From Microbacterium sp. Bi121 (GTDB lineage Bacteria; Actinomycetota; Actinomycetes; Actinomycetales; Microbacteriaceae), in assembly GCF_918698005.1 (NCBI RefSeq), contig NZ_CAKKLJ010000004.1, positions 1 through 64,000 of the forward strand: DNA of 64,000 nt. Direction: 5' to 3'. The notes under the pieces were generated by a model that saw nothing but the letters and a program-made list of their open reading frames with translations, was not told the origin of the DNA and did no database searches. Of the stretch, positions 38,496 to 47,971 are shown one piece after another; position 1 is the first letter of the stretch; each line of letters begins with the position of its first letter. Both the position numbers and the translations under genes were made by a program.

Positions 38496-40613
38496 TCATC
38501 CCACGCCGTTCTCCATCGCAGCCTTCAGCGCCGCGGTGTACTGGGGTGCCAGCGAGTCGGTGAACGTCACGGTGAGGTGGTCCTGGTCGCGATACACGTT
38601 CGCGCCGCCCACGACGGGGAAGCACGAGTCGTCGTCGCAGAACACGTCGGTGAAGTCGAGAAGCGTGACTCCTGCTGCCCCGTCTGCGGCGTCACGCAGC
38701 GGGTCGTTCTCGACGAGGACGTCGGAACGAGCGCCGGCGCACTCGGCCTGATCGCGCGTGCGGAGGCACTTGTTCGGGTCGGTCTCCCAACCGGGGTTGT
38801 CGACGACCGTGACGACAGGGATGCCGCGATCGGTCATGGTCGACCAGGCCTCGCGATATCCGGCCACTGCGGCGTCGAACGACGAGTCGTGACCTGCCGC
38901 CGAGTACGGGGTGTTTGAGATCGCAGCGGTGAAGACCGCGTCGAAGTCGCTGTCCGCGAGCTTCTTGTCGACGCCTGCGCGCCAGTCCGCGCACGCGGCG
39001 CCGAAAGAGCCGCCGGTGGCCAGTGGTGTGGTGTTCCACGGGCACGCGCCCTTGAAGTACGTGGTCAGGTGCCAGCCCTCGCGCTCCGCGATGCCCTGGA
39101 ACGTCGTGAGCAGCTGATAGGCGTGGCTGTCGCCGACCAGTGCCACGCGCGGCGCGTCAGGGGCCTCGGAGCCGAACTCGCACGACACCGGACGCGAGTC
39201 GTTGAGCTGGATGAAGCACTGGGGTTCGTCCGGGTTGTCTGCGCCGGCGAATCCCGGCGCCGGCAGGATCGTCTCCGGCGCAGCGTCTACGCAGGAGTCG
39301 TCCAGCACACTCGCCGCGCCGAAGCAGGCAGGCGGATCCTCCCGGACGTCCTGGATCGCTTGAACGCCCTGCTGGTAGGTCGGCGCGTTCACGGCCCAGC
39401 CGCCGGCCGCAACGGCACCGACGAGCACCATCGCTCCCAGCGACGCCCAGAGAGTCGCGCGCGGACGCCGTGAGGTCAGGGGCTTCCAGGATCGAACCGG
39501 GTCCTCCACGAAGCGCTTGGTAAGCCAGGCGAGCACGAAGCAGATGCAAAGCAATGCGACGCGGTGGTAGATCGTCAGGCCCCAGAACGGCACGGACGGC
39601 GCGATGATGATGAGCGGCCAGTGCCAGAGGTAGAGGCTGTAAGAGATGTCGCCGGTGAACCGCATAGGGCGGATCGAGAGCAGCCGCGTCGGGTACCACC
39701 AGCGTTCGGTGTTGGATGCCGCGATGATCGCCGCCGCGCCCAGGGTCGGCAGCAGCGCCATGTATCCGGGGAACATGGTCTGACCGTCGAAGGTGAAGGC
39801 CGTGTAGAGCAGGACGAGGATGCCGGCCCATCCGAGGACGAAGCTGATAACGGCGTTGCTCACGCGCAGGCGCGGGACGAGCGCGATGAGCGCGCCGACA
39901 CCGAACTGCCACATGCGTCCGAACGTCACGAAGTATGCGGGAGCGGGGTCGGTGATGGTGTACACGACGCAGAAGACGAACGAGACGACGGAGACGACGC
40001 TGATGGCGACGATGGCCGCGCGCAATCGCGATCCGCGGAAGAACTTGACTGCGATCCATGCCGCGAGCAGCATGATCAGCGGCCAGAGGACGTAGAACTG
40101 CTCCTCCAGGGACAGCGACCAGTAGTGCTGCACCGTCGTGGGGTCGCCGGACAACGCCAGGTAGTCCGCGGAGTTGAAGGCGAGATACCAGTTCTCGATG
40201 TAGAACGTCGAGGCGAGGATCTCTCGCACCTCGGCGGGCATGGCGGACGTCGGCGTCAGCAGCGGCGAGGCGGCGGCGATCGCGCAGAACAGCAGGACGA
40301 GCAGCGAAGCCGGCAGCAGACGTCGGGCACGGCGTGCCCAGAACTGGCCGAGGTTGACCGTACCGGTCGAGGTGAGCTCGCGCGCGAGGTGTGCGGTGAT
40401 CAGGAAGCCGGAGATCACGAAGAAGATATCGACGCCGACGTATCCGCCGCTGAGGCGACCTGGCCAGAAGTGGTAGAGCACGACGAACAGGACGGCGATC
40501 GCACGCAGACCCTGGACATGCGGGATGAAGCGGCTGGACGCTGCGTGCTCCGGAGACCGGTCGCGGCGACGCTGTGCACGAGAGGATGAGGAAGTCTGCG
40601 GAGCGGATGTCAC
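38496..40613 (-). CDS. Membrane acyltransferase 3 with C-terminal SGNH domain (OatA-like)
   Basis: A 705-residue two-domain protein. About ten membrane helices form the acyltransferase-3 domain, with QGLRAIAVLFVVLYHFWPG near 34-52, GVDIFFVISGFLI, and SLEEQFYVLWPL near 165-178. An external SGNH/AT3-associated domain follows, with the Ser in GDSHAYQ near 494 and a C-terminal DQDHLT dyad. Such proteins O-acetylate peptidoglycan, polysaccharide or lipids; the target is unknown. The GTG at 40613 is preceded by a leaderless-type -10. A pair of Cys-rich loops (CFGAASVLDDSC, CDDDSC) suggests disulphides outside the cell. Confidence 0.92.
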   Translation of the reverse strand: MTSAPQTSSSSRAQRRRDRSPEHAASSRFIPHVQGLRAIAVLFVVLYHFWPGRLSGGYVGVDIFFVISGFLITAHLARELTSTGTVNLGQFWARRARRLLPASLLVLLFCAIAAASPLLTPTSAMPAEVREILASTFYIENWYLAFNSADYLALSGDPTTVQHYWSLSLEEQFYVLWPLIMLLAAWIAVKFFRGSRLRAAIVAISVVSVVSFVFCVVYTITDPAPAYFVTFGRMWQFGVGALIALVPRLRVSNAVISFVLGWAGILVLLYTAFTFDGQTMFPGYMALLPTLGAAAIIAASNTERWWYPTRLLSIRPMRFTGDISYSLYLWHWPLIIIAPSVPFWGLTIYHRVALLCICFVLAWLTKRFVEDPVRSWKPLTSRRPRATLWASLGAMVLVGAVAAGGWAVNAPTYQQGVQAIQDVREDPPACFGAASVLDDSCVDAAPETILPAPGFAGADNPDEPQCFIQLNDSRPVSCEFGSEAPDAPRVALVGDSHAYQLLTTFQGIAEREGWHLTTYFKGACPWNTTPLATGGSFGAACADWRAGVDKKLADSDFDAVFTAAISNTPYSAAGHDSSFDAAVAGYREAWSTMTDRGIPVVTVVDNPGWETDPNKCLRTRDQAECAGARSDVLVENDPLRDAADGAAGVTLLDFTDVFCDDDSCFPVVGGANVYRDQDHLTVTFTDSLAPQYTAALKAAMENGVG

Positions 40614-40619
40614 CTTACG

Positions 40620-40625
40620 ACGGTA
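40620..40625 (-). promoter_or_regulatory. -10 element, leaderless promoter of the acyltransferase gene
   Basis: On the minus strand TACCGT ends 6 nt before the GTG at 40613. Confidence 0.45.
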
Positions 40626-40676
40626 CCTGGTGCATCACGTAACCCGTGAAACCGCCCCGCCCCGGCGGCTCCGAAG

Positions 40677-41309
40677 TCAGAGCCTGCGCGTCCAGTCGTG
40701 TCCGGGAATCGTCCGCTCGAGCGCATCGCGCAGCCACGAGCGTCGGCGCTCATCCAGGTACGGCACTGTGGCTGTGAAGTCGGCTTCGTCCTTCGGGCGC
40801 TGGCCCCTCGCCTTGTACAGGAGCTGGATCTCGGGTTGGAGATAGCGGATGCCGTCGCGGTCCCAGAGCGCCTCGCTCATGGGTATGCGGACGCTCGGGT
40901 CTCGCCGATAGATCCAGTCCTCCGCTGTTCCCGGCGAGAGGAGGATGTCGTACTCCCACGGGTGCTCAGCACTGCGACGCGTCCAGAGCTGGTGCGTCCC
41001 GTCAGGCAGCAGTTCCCGCGCGGTGCCCTCCGGTCGTTCGTGCGGGAGCAGCGGCTTGAGCGCGCCGGACGCGGCCGTCCACACATGCAGCCGCCCGGTG
41101 AGATGACTGCGCAGCGCAGGCAGCTCAATGCTCAGGACGCTGGGATCGAGATCCTCGTGATGCCGCTCGACACCGGTGAACGTTTGCAGCGCCCAGCCAC
41201 CGGCGATCCACCAGGCACCGCGGTAGCCGTCGAAGAGGCGAGCAGCATCCGCAGGCGTCCGTGGCGCCCAGCGGCCGTAGACCGCCTCGAACTCGGAATC
41301 GCTCAACAT
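40677..41309 (-). CDS. Nucleotidyltransferase-like protein (aminoglycoside-adenylyltransferase fold)
   Basis: A 210-residue protein with the ANT-like core WWIAGGWALQTFTGVERHHEDLD near 33-55. GGWA and the acidic pair ExD fit the nucleotide/metal site, although the usual H-x-D-I-D reads HHEDLD, so activity is uncertain. The C-terminal half has LQPEIQLLYKARGQRPKDEADF, typical of the helical part of this group. Substrates in the family include aminoglycosides and lincosamides, but most chromosomal members have no known substrate. The ATG at 41309 has a leaderless -10. Confidence 0.75.
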   Translation of the reverse strand: MLSDSEFEAVYGRWAPRTPADAARLFDGYRGAWWIAGGWALQTFTGVERHHEDLDPSVLSIELPALRSHLTGRLHVWTAASGALKPLLPHERPEGTARELLPDGTHQLWTRRSAEHPWEYDILLSPGTAEDWIYRRDPSVRIPMSEALWDRDGIRYLQPEIQLLYKARGQRPKDEADFTATVPYLDERRRSWLRDALERTIPGHDWTRRL

Positions 41310-41315
41310 CGCTCC

Positions 41316-41321
41316 AGGCTA
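41316..41321 (-). promoter_or_regulatory. -10 element, leaderless promoter of the nucleotidyltransferase-like gene
   Basis: On the minus strand TAGCCT ends 6 nt before the ATG at 41309. Confidence 0.5.
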
Positions 41322-41374
41322 CGTGCGGGCGCCGGAAACGTGCTCAGGTCAGCACGGTACGGGCGCCGAAGCCC

Positions 41375-42700
41375 TCAGAACGGTGCGGGCTCGATGATGT
41401 GTTCGTCGACCTCCTCGAATGCGACGTCCTCGAATGCGACTTGGGTCGCGACACCCGGTGGGCGATCGACATAGATCCTGCCGGTGGGGCTGGTCCACTC
41501 CAGATCCCCACCGCCGAGTTGTCGCACTCGCCAGGGCGTATGGTGCTTGGTCGTGTGGTGTCGACGGCAGAGGTCGGCGAGGTTGCCGAGGTCGGTCGGT
41601 CCTCCGTAGGCGTGGTCAACGGTGTGATCGTCGTCGCACAACCGCGCCAGCATCCGGCATCCGGGGAAGCGGCACCGGCGATCCCGCGCTCGCAGGTAGC
41701 GCCGCATCTCGGCGGACGGCCGATACCGGTCGACCGCGAGAACAGTTCCCGTCACCGGGTCGGTCAGCACGCGATCGAAGCCCGGCGCGTTGCCCGTCAG
41801 GATCCGCGCTGTGGCCGGATCGACAGGTCCGACGCCTTCGAGATGGCCCGGTGCCGCGTGGTCATCGTCGTCCGTCAGTGTCAGCACAGGCACGGTCACG
41901 TCGATGTGCGCCGCGATCTCCCCGAGAAGTCCGTCCTCTGTGCTGTGTCCTGCCGGCGTGCCTGTGAGGACGAGATCGGCGAGCAGATCGAAGCGGAGCT
42001 GAGCGGTGGTGCGCTGGTCGGCGAAGTCGTCCACCGGACCCTCGCCGGCGATCCTCGCGTTGTCGGTCTTCACGGATGAAGCCATCTGCGTCAGCCGATC
42101 GCGCTCTGCGTGAATGATCGCGCTGGGACCGTATTGCACGAGCTCCGCCATGCCCTCTTCGCGTTCGCGCGTCCACACCCCTCGTTGCTCTCGCGCCTCA
42201 CGGTGCCGCTCGGTGAAGGAGCGCTCACGGAATCGCTCGGCCAGCTGCCTCACGAAGGGCCGCAGCCGATTCGGTGACTCGGCCTCGGCACGCGGCACGA
42301 CCGCCGCTTCGAACCGAGCCCGCGCCTCGGCAGCCTCGATCGGCGTCCCCGATTCAAGAATGATGCGCACGTGGGACGGAGAGATGCGCCCGGCCCCGAA
42401 CGACGCGGCCGTTTCGGGGAAGTCCTGGACCAGACGGGCGGCATCCCCCATCTGCGATTCGACGACGCGGTCGCTCACCCGCAACACGGCAGCGAGCTCG
42501 GTTGCGACGGCACGATGCGCCATCTCCCGCGAGTCGACAGAATCGAACGGCTCATCGTCGGCGATACGGGCGGCGGTCGCGAGCATCGCCGACTTCACCG
42601 CCTGCAGCTGATTGATCGTCTGGTCGACGGATGCCACCGTGCCGACGAGATCACTCAGCAGAGCGTTCAGCTCTGGTGACGTCATCACTGAGGTGGTCAT
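41375..42700 (-). CDS. DUF222 / HNH endonuclease-domain protein (13E12-repeat type)
   Basis: A 441-residue protein with the DUF222 region (about 1-300, mostly helical and Arg/Glu-rich) and a C-terminal HNH nuclease motif: CRFPGC...CDDDHTVDHAYGGPTDLGNLADLCRRHHTTKH. All HNH residues and the zinc Cys pairs are present. Actinobacteria carry many copies of this family, some within mobile DNA; the biological role is unclear. The ATG at 42700 was preferred over a TTG four codons upstream. No direct repeats or mobile-element ends were seen around it. Confidence 0.87.
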   Translation of the reverse strand: MTTSVMTSPELNALLSDLVGTVASVDQTINQLQAVKSAMLATAARIADDEPFDSVDSREMAHRAVATELAAVLRVSDRVVESQMGDAARLVQDFPETAASFGAGRISPSHVRIILESGTPIEAAEARARFEAAVVPRAEAESPNRLRPFVRQLAERFRERSFTERHREAREQRGVWTREREEGMAELVQYGPSAIIHAERDRLTQMASSVKTDNARIAGEGPVDDFADQRTTAQLRFDLLADLVLTGTPAGHSTEDGLLGEIAAHIDVTVPVLTLTDDDDHAAPGHLEGVGPVDPATARILTGNAPGFDRVLTDPVTGTVLAVDRYRPSAEMRRYLRARDRRCRFPGCRMLARLCDDDHTVDHAYGGPTDLGNLADLCRRHHTTKHHTPWRVRQLGGGDLEWTSPTGRIYVDRPPGVATQVAFEDVAFEEVDEHIIEPAPF

Positions 42701-42775
42701 GAGTCCATTCAACCGAGGGCCACGGACATTCCGACGACGCCAGGACTCAAACCTTCAACTTCAGGTTGAGGTCGA

Positions 42776-44248
42776 TCAAGCGGTGTGCGTCACGCGCCCT
42801 CCGAGCAGCGTCGCGAGTACCGGCATCCGGCGCAGCGTGCTCTCCGCCGCTGCGCTCGGATCGGCGCCGCACACGACCAAGTCGGCACGGTCCCCCGGCC
42901 GCACGGCACTGCGCACGCTCGCCGCGAACGCCTCGTCGAGAGTCAGCCTCTCCTCGGCATGCCAGGCGTCGCGTCCGTCGTCGGTGCGGTGAACGGCGGC
43001 GGCGATGGCCTGCCACGGGTCGAGCGGTGCCACCGGCGCATCCGACCCGAGCCTCAGTTCGACGCCGGCGCGCAGAAGGGAGGCCATCGGATACCCCACG
43101 GCGGTCTGGTTCGCCCAGAACCCGTCGACGAGGTCGCGATCGTCCAGCGCATGCTGCGGCTGGATGCTCGCTGCCAGCCCCAGCCGCGCGATCCGGGCGA
43201 TGTCCGCATGCCGGACGAGCTGTGCGTGCTCGATGGTGCCGGTCGCCCCTGTCGCCGTCACGGCGTCCAGCGCTGAGGACACGGCACGGTCGCCGATCGC
43301 GTGGACCGCGGCCGACAGTCCGGCTCCGGTCGCCCGCGTGAGCAGCGCGACGAGCTCAGGCGGAGAGACGTTCAGGACCCCGTGATCCGCATCGTCGCCA
43401 GGGTACGGGTGCGTGCACGCAGCGGTGCGGGTGCCCAACGAGCCGTCGGTGATGACCTTCAGCGGCCCGACGTGCACCAGCCCGGAACCGCCGTCCAGTG
43501 CATCGCCCGAGCGCAACCCAGCGGCTATCGCGCGCTCGAGTTCGGCCGGGTACACCGCGAACTCGACCCGCTGCGACGAGAAGCCGGCCTCGACCCGTCG
43601 TGCCCACGCCTCGGCATTCCACGCCATGTCGAAGTCCACGATCCCGGTGACCCCGCGTGCCGCTGCGGCAGCGCCGGCGGCGGTGACAGCACGGTCCCCG
43701 TGAGACGGCTCGACCGCGTTGACCCGCTTCGAGATCTCGAAGGCGTCGTGCTCGCGCAGCATCCCGTCGGGAGAAGTGAAGCCCTCCCGCCGCAGCGCCG
43801 CCGAGTTCAGCCAGACGCTGTGCACGTCCGCGTTGATCAGATAAGTCGGCGCGGCGCCGGTCGCGGCATCCAGAACCTCGAGCGAGGGCGCGTCCGGCCA
43901 CAGGGCGTCGCGGAACCCCGTCCCGACCCGTCGGCCATCGGCAAGCGGTTCAGCCGACGCCATGCGCGCCGCAGCCTCTGCAGCCGACGTCGTCTCGTGA
44001 AGCCTGACCCGTTCGGACATCAGCGCCCATTGCAGCGTGTGCACGTGACTGTCCCACAGTCCGGGCACGACCCACGCTCCCTGCGCGTCGATCGACTCTC
44101 CGGCGACCGGCAGCGCGCCGGCGGGAGCGATGTCGACGATCAGACCTCGCGCGACGTGGATGTCCACCGGCACGTCATCCATCAGGTACTCACGGCCGGG
44201 GCCCGCGATCCGGGCGTTGCGGATCGCCGCGATCGTCGCGCCGATCAC
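42776..44248 (-). CDS. YtcJ-like metal-dependent amidohydrolase
   Basis: A 490-residue amidohydrolase-superfamily enzyme. The metal-binding HxH is in DSHVHTLQ near 66-73. Others are the carbamylated-Lys/His region in GPLKVITDGSLGTRTA, HAIGD, the EHAQLV segment, and the catalytic Asp in RLGSDAPVAPLDP. The closest subgroup is YtcJ/COG1574, which hydrolyses amides of unknown identity. The GTG start at 44248 overlaps the stop of the PaiB-like gene (GTGA), so the two form an operon. Confidence 0.87.
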   Translation of the reverse strand: MIGATIAAIRNARIAGPGREYLMDDVPVDIHVARGLIVDIAPAGALPVAGESIDAQGAWVVPGLWDSHVHTLQWALMSERVRLHETTSAAEAAARMASAEPLADGRRVGTGFRDALWPDAPSLEVLDAATGAAPTYLINADVHSVWLNSAALRREGFTSPDGMLREHDAFEISKRVNAVEPSHGDRAVTAAGAAAAARGVTGIVDFDMAWNAEAWARRVEAGFSSQRVEFAVYPAELERAIAAGLRSGDALDGGSGLVHVGPLKVITDGSLGTRTAACTHPYPGDDADHGVLNVSPPELVALLTRATGAGLSAAVHAIGDRAVSSALDAVTATGATGTIEHAQLVRHADIARIARLGLAASIQPQHALDDRDLVDGFWANQTAVGYPMASLLRAGVELRLGSDAPVAPLDPWQAIAAAVHRTDDGRDAWHAEERLTLDEAFAASVRSAVRPGDRADLVVCGADPSAAAESTLRRMPVLATLLGGRVTHTA

Positions 44249-44901
44249 GCGTTCTGCGCCCGTGCTGCGACCCGGGCGTCGTGCGCGCGCTGCATCTCGG
44301 CGACGAGCGCCGGATTCGGGAACTTCTCATCGCGCGACAGCTCGAGGATCACGTTCTCGACCACGTCATCGGGTTTGTTCTGGCTGAGCTTGCGCTTGGC
44401 GACGACGCGGGTCGGCGTGAGCCGGAATCCGATCGTGCCCGACTCGAGCCGACGCACGAACGTCTCGTCGTTGGGAGGCGTCCACATGCCGCGCGGCGAG
44501 GGAAAGCGGTTCTCGAAATGCTCGACGAGATGCTCCAGCACCTTCAGATTCTCGTCGGCATCCAGGATCTCCGGCACACCGGACAGGTGCACGGCGACGT
44601 AGTTCCACGTCGGCACCGCCGGAACGTCGCCGTACCAGCCCGGAGAGATGTAGCCGTGCGGTCCCTGGAAGACGACGAGGAGCTCCTGATCCGGCTGCCC
44701 GAGGCCCAGCACGAGGTCGTCCGGTCGGCCGACGTGCCCCACGATCGTGAGGTCGTCGCGGTGGGGGTCGAGCAGGATCGCGTAGTGCGAAGCGGTCGCG
44801 CCGTCGGCATCCCGCCCCACGAGCGTCGCCCACGGATTCCCGGCGATGACGCGCCGCAGCTCGGCGACGTCGGTCATGGCGAAACTGGGGTTCTGGCGCA
44901 T
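44245..44901 (-). CDS. PaiB-like FMN-binding split-barrel protein
   Basis: A 218-residue protein of the FMN-binding negative regulator PaiB family (COG2808). The flavin-binding split barrel shows GNPWATLVG, SHYAILLD, VGHVGRPDD, FQGPHGYISPGWY and PTWNYVAVHLSG. In Bacillus, PaiB affects sporulation and degradative-enzyme genes; a DNA-binding motif is not evident, so it may be an enzyme. The ATG at 44901 follows a leaderless -10. It overlaps the downstream amidohydrolase gene. Confidence 0.87.
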   Translation of the reverse strand: MRQNPSFAMTDVAELRRVIAGNPWATLVGRDADGATASHYAILLDPHRDDLTIVGHVGRPDDLVLGLGQPDQELLVVFQGPHGYISPGWYGDVPAVPTWNYVAVHLSGVPEILDADENLKVLEHLVEHFENRFPSPRGMWTPPNDETFVRRLESGTIGFRLTPTRVVAKRKLSQNKPDDVVENVILELSRDEKFPNPALVAEMQRAHDARVAARAQNA

Positions 44902-44907
44902 GCACCA

Positions 44908-44913
44908 AGCCTA
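44908..44913 (-). promoter_or_regulatory. -10 element, leaderless promoter of the PaiB-amidohydrolase operon
   Basis: On the minus strand TAGGCT ends 6 nt before the ATG at 44901. Confidence 0.5.
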
Positions 44914-44929
44914 GATCCGCGGCGGCCGG

Positions 44930-46408
44930 TCAGTTCCTCTTGGGAAGAATGATCGCCTGCGTCTTCCAGGCCTCGAAATCCTTGTCCCCGGCCATGAACG
45001 CGTTCACCTCGTCGGTCGTCGCCCGCAGCTTCGGATCGTTGTCGAGATACTTCTTCGTCTCGCGGGCGACGAGCCCCGAGAGCACCAGCAGACCGATGAG
45101 GTTCGGCAACGCCATCAGACCGTTCATGACGTCGGAGAATGCCCACACGACACCCAGTTGCACCGTGCAGCCGATGAACACCACGAGCGAGAACAGGACG
45201 CGGAACGGCATGACGGCTCGGCGTCCGAGAAGGCGCTCGATGTTGCGCTCGCCGTAGTACGACCATCCGAGGATCGTCGAGCCTGCGAACAGGACCAGAC
45301 CGATCGTGACGATGTAGTGCCCCCACTCCCCCGGAAGCCCGTGGGAGAACGCTTCGCCGGTCATCAGGGCGGCACTGATCTGCTCACCGGTCTCGGGATC
45401 GGTCATGTTCCACACCCCGGTCGTGACGATGACCAGGCCGGTGCACGTCACGACGATGATCGTGTCGATGAACGTCTGCGTCATCGAAACCAGCCCCTGA
45501 CGGACCGGATGGCTCGTCTTGGCGGCCGCCGCTGCGATCGCAGCGGATCCCATGCCGGACTCGTTGGAGAAGATGCCGCGGGCGACGCCGAACTGCACGG
45601 CGATGATGATCGCGGATCCGGCGAAGCCCCCGATCGGAGCCGTCCCGGTGAACGCGTCGGTGAAGATCAGGCCGAACGCCGCCGGCACGTCGCCGATGTT
45701 CGCGATGAGGATGTAGAGGGCGCCCAGCACGTAGAAGATGATCATGACGGGGACGAGACCCGCGGTCACGCGACCAATCGACTTGATCCCGCCGACCAGG
45801 ACGGCGAGGGCGAACGCCGTGAGCACGAGGCCGGTCACCCAGGTGGGCACGCTGAAGCTGTTCTCCATGTTGGTCGCGATGGAGTTGCCCTGCGTCATGT
45901 TGCCGATCCCGAAGCAGGCGAACACCGCGGCGATGGCGAAGAACAGCGCGAGGAACTTGCCGAAGCGGTTCGGGATGCCGCGCTCGAGGTAGTACTGCGG
46001 GCCGCCCGACTTCTCGCCTGCGTCGTCGGTCTTGCGGTACCGCACGCCGAGGAAGGCTTCGGAGTACTTCGACGCCATGCCGAGGAGACCTGTGATCCAC
46101 ATCCAGAACAGGGCACCGGGACCGCCGATCCCGATGGCTGTGGCGACGCCCACGATGTTACCGGTGCCGACGGTGGCGGCGAGAGCGGTCGTCAGCGCCT
46201 GGAACTGCGAGATGTCGCCATCCGAGCCAGGATCCTTCCGGGTGAACAGGCCGAGCCGGAGCGCCGATCCGAGGCGGATGAACTGCAGCCCGCCGAGCCT
46301 GATCGTGAGATAAAGCCCCGTGCCCAGCAGCAGCGGGATGAGGAGCCACGGCCCCCAGATCCATCCCGAGAGGGTTTCCAGAGCGGTCTGAAGGCCGGTG
46401 AGATCCAT
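44930..46408 (-). CDS. Sodium:alanine symporter (AGCS family)
   Basis: A 492-residue amino-acid carrier of the AGCS family, with about 11 membrane helices. Family markers are FQALTTALAATVGTGNIVGVATAI near the second helix region, GGPGALFWMWITGLLGM, KYSEAFLGVRYR and the later FSNESGMGSAAIAAAAAKT. It imports alanine, glycine or glutamine with sodium. The ATG at 46408 was chosen because AGGAG lies 6 nt upstream; a longer frame from 46450 would add 14 residues without support. Confidence 0.93.
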   Translation of the reverse strand: MDLTGLQTALETLSGWIWGPWLLIPLLLGTGLYLTIRLGGLQFIRLGSALRLGLFTRKDPGSDGDISQFQALTTALAATVGTGNIVGVATAIGIGGPGALFWMWITGLLGMASKYSEAFLGVRYRKTDDAGEKSGGPQYYLERGIPNRFGKFLALFFAIAAVFACFGIGNMTQGNSIATNMENSFSVPTWVTGLVLTAFALAVLVGGIKSIGRVTAGLVPVMIIFYVLGALYILIANIGDVPAAFGLIFTDAFTGTAPIGGFAGSAIIIAVQFGVARGIFSNESGMGSAAIAAAAAKTSHPVRQGLVSMTQTFIDTIIVVTCTGLVIVTTGVWNMTDPETGEQISAALMTGEAFSHGLPGEWGHYIVTIGLVLFAGSTILGWSYYGERNIERLLGRRAVMPFRVLFSLVVFIGCTVQLGVVWAFSDVMNGLMALPNLIGLLVLSGLVARETKKYLDNDPKLRATTDEVNAFMAGDKDFEAWKTQAIILPKRN

Positions 46409-46454
46409 GGGTGCTCCTGTCATTGCTGCGGTGCAGAGGACGGAGTCCACCTAA

Positions 46455-47453
46455 TCACGCCTGGCAGCGCGGACACCAGTAGAGCTTGCGCGCGCCGAGC
46501 TCTTCCAGCACGATCTCCGTTCCGCAGGTGCGGCACGGCAGACCCGCACGGTGATACACCCAGTGCCGGTCGTCCCGGCTGGCCATCGCCGCGCGGTACT
46601 CGTCCGATGACAGGTCGTCCATGGTCATCATCTGACCTGTCTCGACGCCGATCGGCAGCAGCCTTGCCCAGTCCCGCCAGAGTTCACGCACGAGCTCCTC
46701 CGGCACCTGCTTGCCGGGCGTGTGCGGGTTCAGGCGCGCTCGGTACAGCATTTCGGCGCGGTAGACGTTGCCGATGCCGGCGGCTACAGACTGGTCCATC
46801 AGCAGAAGAGCGATCGGCGTGCCCTTCTTGCGCACGGCGCGCACGAAGCGCTCCTCGTTCTCGGCCGGATCGCCGACGAGCGGATCAGGTCCGAGCTTCG
46901 CGACGCTCGCCAGCATCTCGTCCGGCGTCTGCAGCTCGCACGCCGTCGGCCCGCGGAGGTCGGCGGCGGTGATGTCCGTCATCAGACGCAGCCGCACCTG
47001 ACCGACGATGGGCGGAGGCCATTGCATGCCCTCGTCCTCGAGGCCCTTCGTCTGCTCGGACATGCGCACGTGCACGCGGGTGCGGCGCGGCGCGCCGATC
47101 GATGCGAGGGAGTTCTCGCCTGCGTCGTCGAAGACGACAGCGTCCAGGTCGGTGCCGCGCTGATTCGTCTGGCCCATCCGTCCGTTCGCCGAGGCGATCG
47201 TCGGATCGAGCAGGATCTCGCCGGCGAAGTCCCATGCACCGTAGAGGCCGAGGTGCACGCGCAGCCAGACATCGCCCTCGGTCTCGAGGAACATCTGCTT
47301 GCCGACGGCCTTGACGCTCACCGCTTGACGTCCGTCGAGCACCGCGGCTCCTTCAGCGAAGCGCCCCTGCGGGCTCGAGGCCAGCAGAGTCTTGCCGATG
47401 AAGTTCCGATCGAACTGCCGCGCGATCCGGTGTACGGAGTGTCCCTCAGGCAT
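46455..47453 (-). CDS. Fpg/Nei family DNA glycosylase-lyase
   Basis: A 332-residue base-excision repair enzyme of the Nei/Fpg fold. After Met removal the N-terminus is PEGHS, giving the Pro nucleophile and Glu. There is a helix-two-turn-helix region (DQSVAAGIGNVYRAEML) with the conserved Asn-Tyr-Arg set. The C-terminal zinc finger has CRTC...CPRC. PEG and the length place it in the actinobacterial Nei1-like group, which removes oxidised pyrimidines. It begins 1 nt after the rpiB stop and is thus in an operon with it. Confidence 0.92.
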   Translation of the reverse strand: MPEGHSVHRIARQFDRNFIGKTLLASSPQGRFAEGAAVLDGRQAVSVKAVGKQMFLETEGDVWLRVHLGLYGAWDFAGEILLDPTIASANGRMGQTNQRGTDLDAVVFDDAGENSLASIGAPRRTRVHVRMSEQTKGLEDEGMQWPPPIVGQVRLRLMTDITAADLRGPTACELQTPDEMLASVAKLGPDPLVGDPAENEERFVRAVRKKGTPIALLLMDQSVAAGIGNVYRAEMLYRARLNPHTPGKQVPEELVRELWRDWARLLPIGVETGQMMTMDDLSSDEYRAAMASRDDRHWVYHRAGLPCRTCGTEIVLEELGARKLYWCPRCQA

Positions 47454-47454
47454 G

Positions 47455-47940
47455 TCAGCCGCGCGGGTCTGGCAGCAGCGAACCGTCGCGCTCGAAGTCT
47501 GCGATCTGGCCGATGCGACGGACGTGTCGCTCCTCGTCGGAGAACGGCGTCGCGATGAATCGCTCGATGAAGGAGACGACCTCCTCGAAGCTGTGCTGCC
47601 TGGCGCCGATGGAGATGACGTTCGCATCGTTGTGCTCGCGGGCGAGCTCGGCGGTCGAGAGGTTCCAGACCAGTGCCGCCCTGATGCCCTGAACCTTGTT
47701 CGCGGCGATCTGCTCGCCGTTTCCCGATCCGCCGAAGACCACGCCGAGCGCAGCCACGCCGGCGCTCTGATCGACGACGACGGCCTGCGCCGCGCGAATG
47801 CAGAACGCCGGGTAGTCGTCGAGAGCGTCGTACTCGACGGGGCCGTGGTCGATCACGTCGTGACCGAGTGAACTCAGGTGCTCCTGAAGCTGCGTGGAGA
47901 AGTCGAGGCCAGCATGATCTGTGGCGATGTGGATGCGCAT
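47455..47940 (-). CDS. rpiB: Ribose-5-phosphate isomerase B
   Basis: A 161-residue RpiB/LacAB sugar-phosphate isomerase interconverting ribose-5-phosphate and ribulose-5-phosphate. Motifs: ATDHAGLDF (6-14), VVFGGSGNGEQIAANKVQGIRAAL and EHNDANVISIGAR. As in Mycobacterium, the catalytic-base loop reads GGSGNGE, without the Cys (GTGIG) of the E. coli type. The ATG at 47940 has a leaderless -10; an ATG three codons upstream is less likely. It is followed by the Fpg/Nei gene. Confidence 0.94.
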   Translation of the reverse strand: MRIHIATDHAGLDFSTQLQEHLSSLGHDVIDHGPVEYDALDDYPAFCIRAAQAVVVDQSAGVAALGVVFGGSGNGEQIAANKVQGIRAALVWNLSTAELAREHNDANVISIGARQHSFEEVVSFIERFIATPFSDEERHVRRIGQIADFERDGSLLPDPRG

Positions 47941-47947
47941 GGACACC

Positions 47948-47953
47948 ATCCTA
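47948..47953 (-). promoter_or_regulatory. -10 element, leaderless promoter of rpiB
   Basis: On the minus strand TAGGAT ends 7 nt before the ATG at 47940. Confidence 0.5.
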
Positions 47954-47971
47954 GAAGCGGCGGGGCCGCCG

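Noticed and set aside
41375..42700. DUF222-HNH gene as part of a mobile intron or defence system
   Set aside because: No intron boundaries, direct repeats or partner genes are visible; the family is common in Actinobacteria as single genes.
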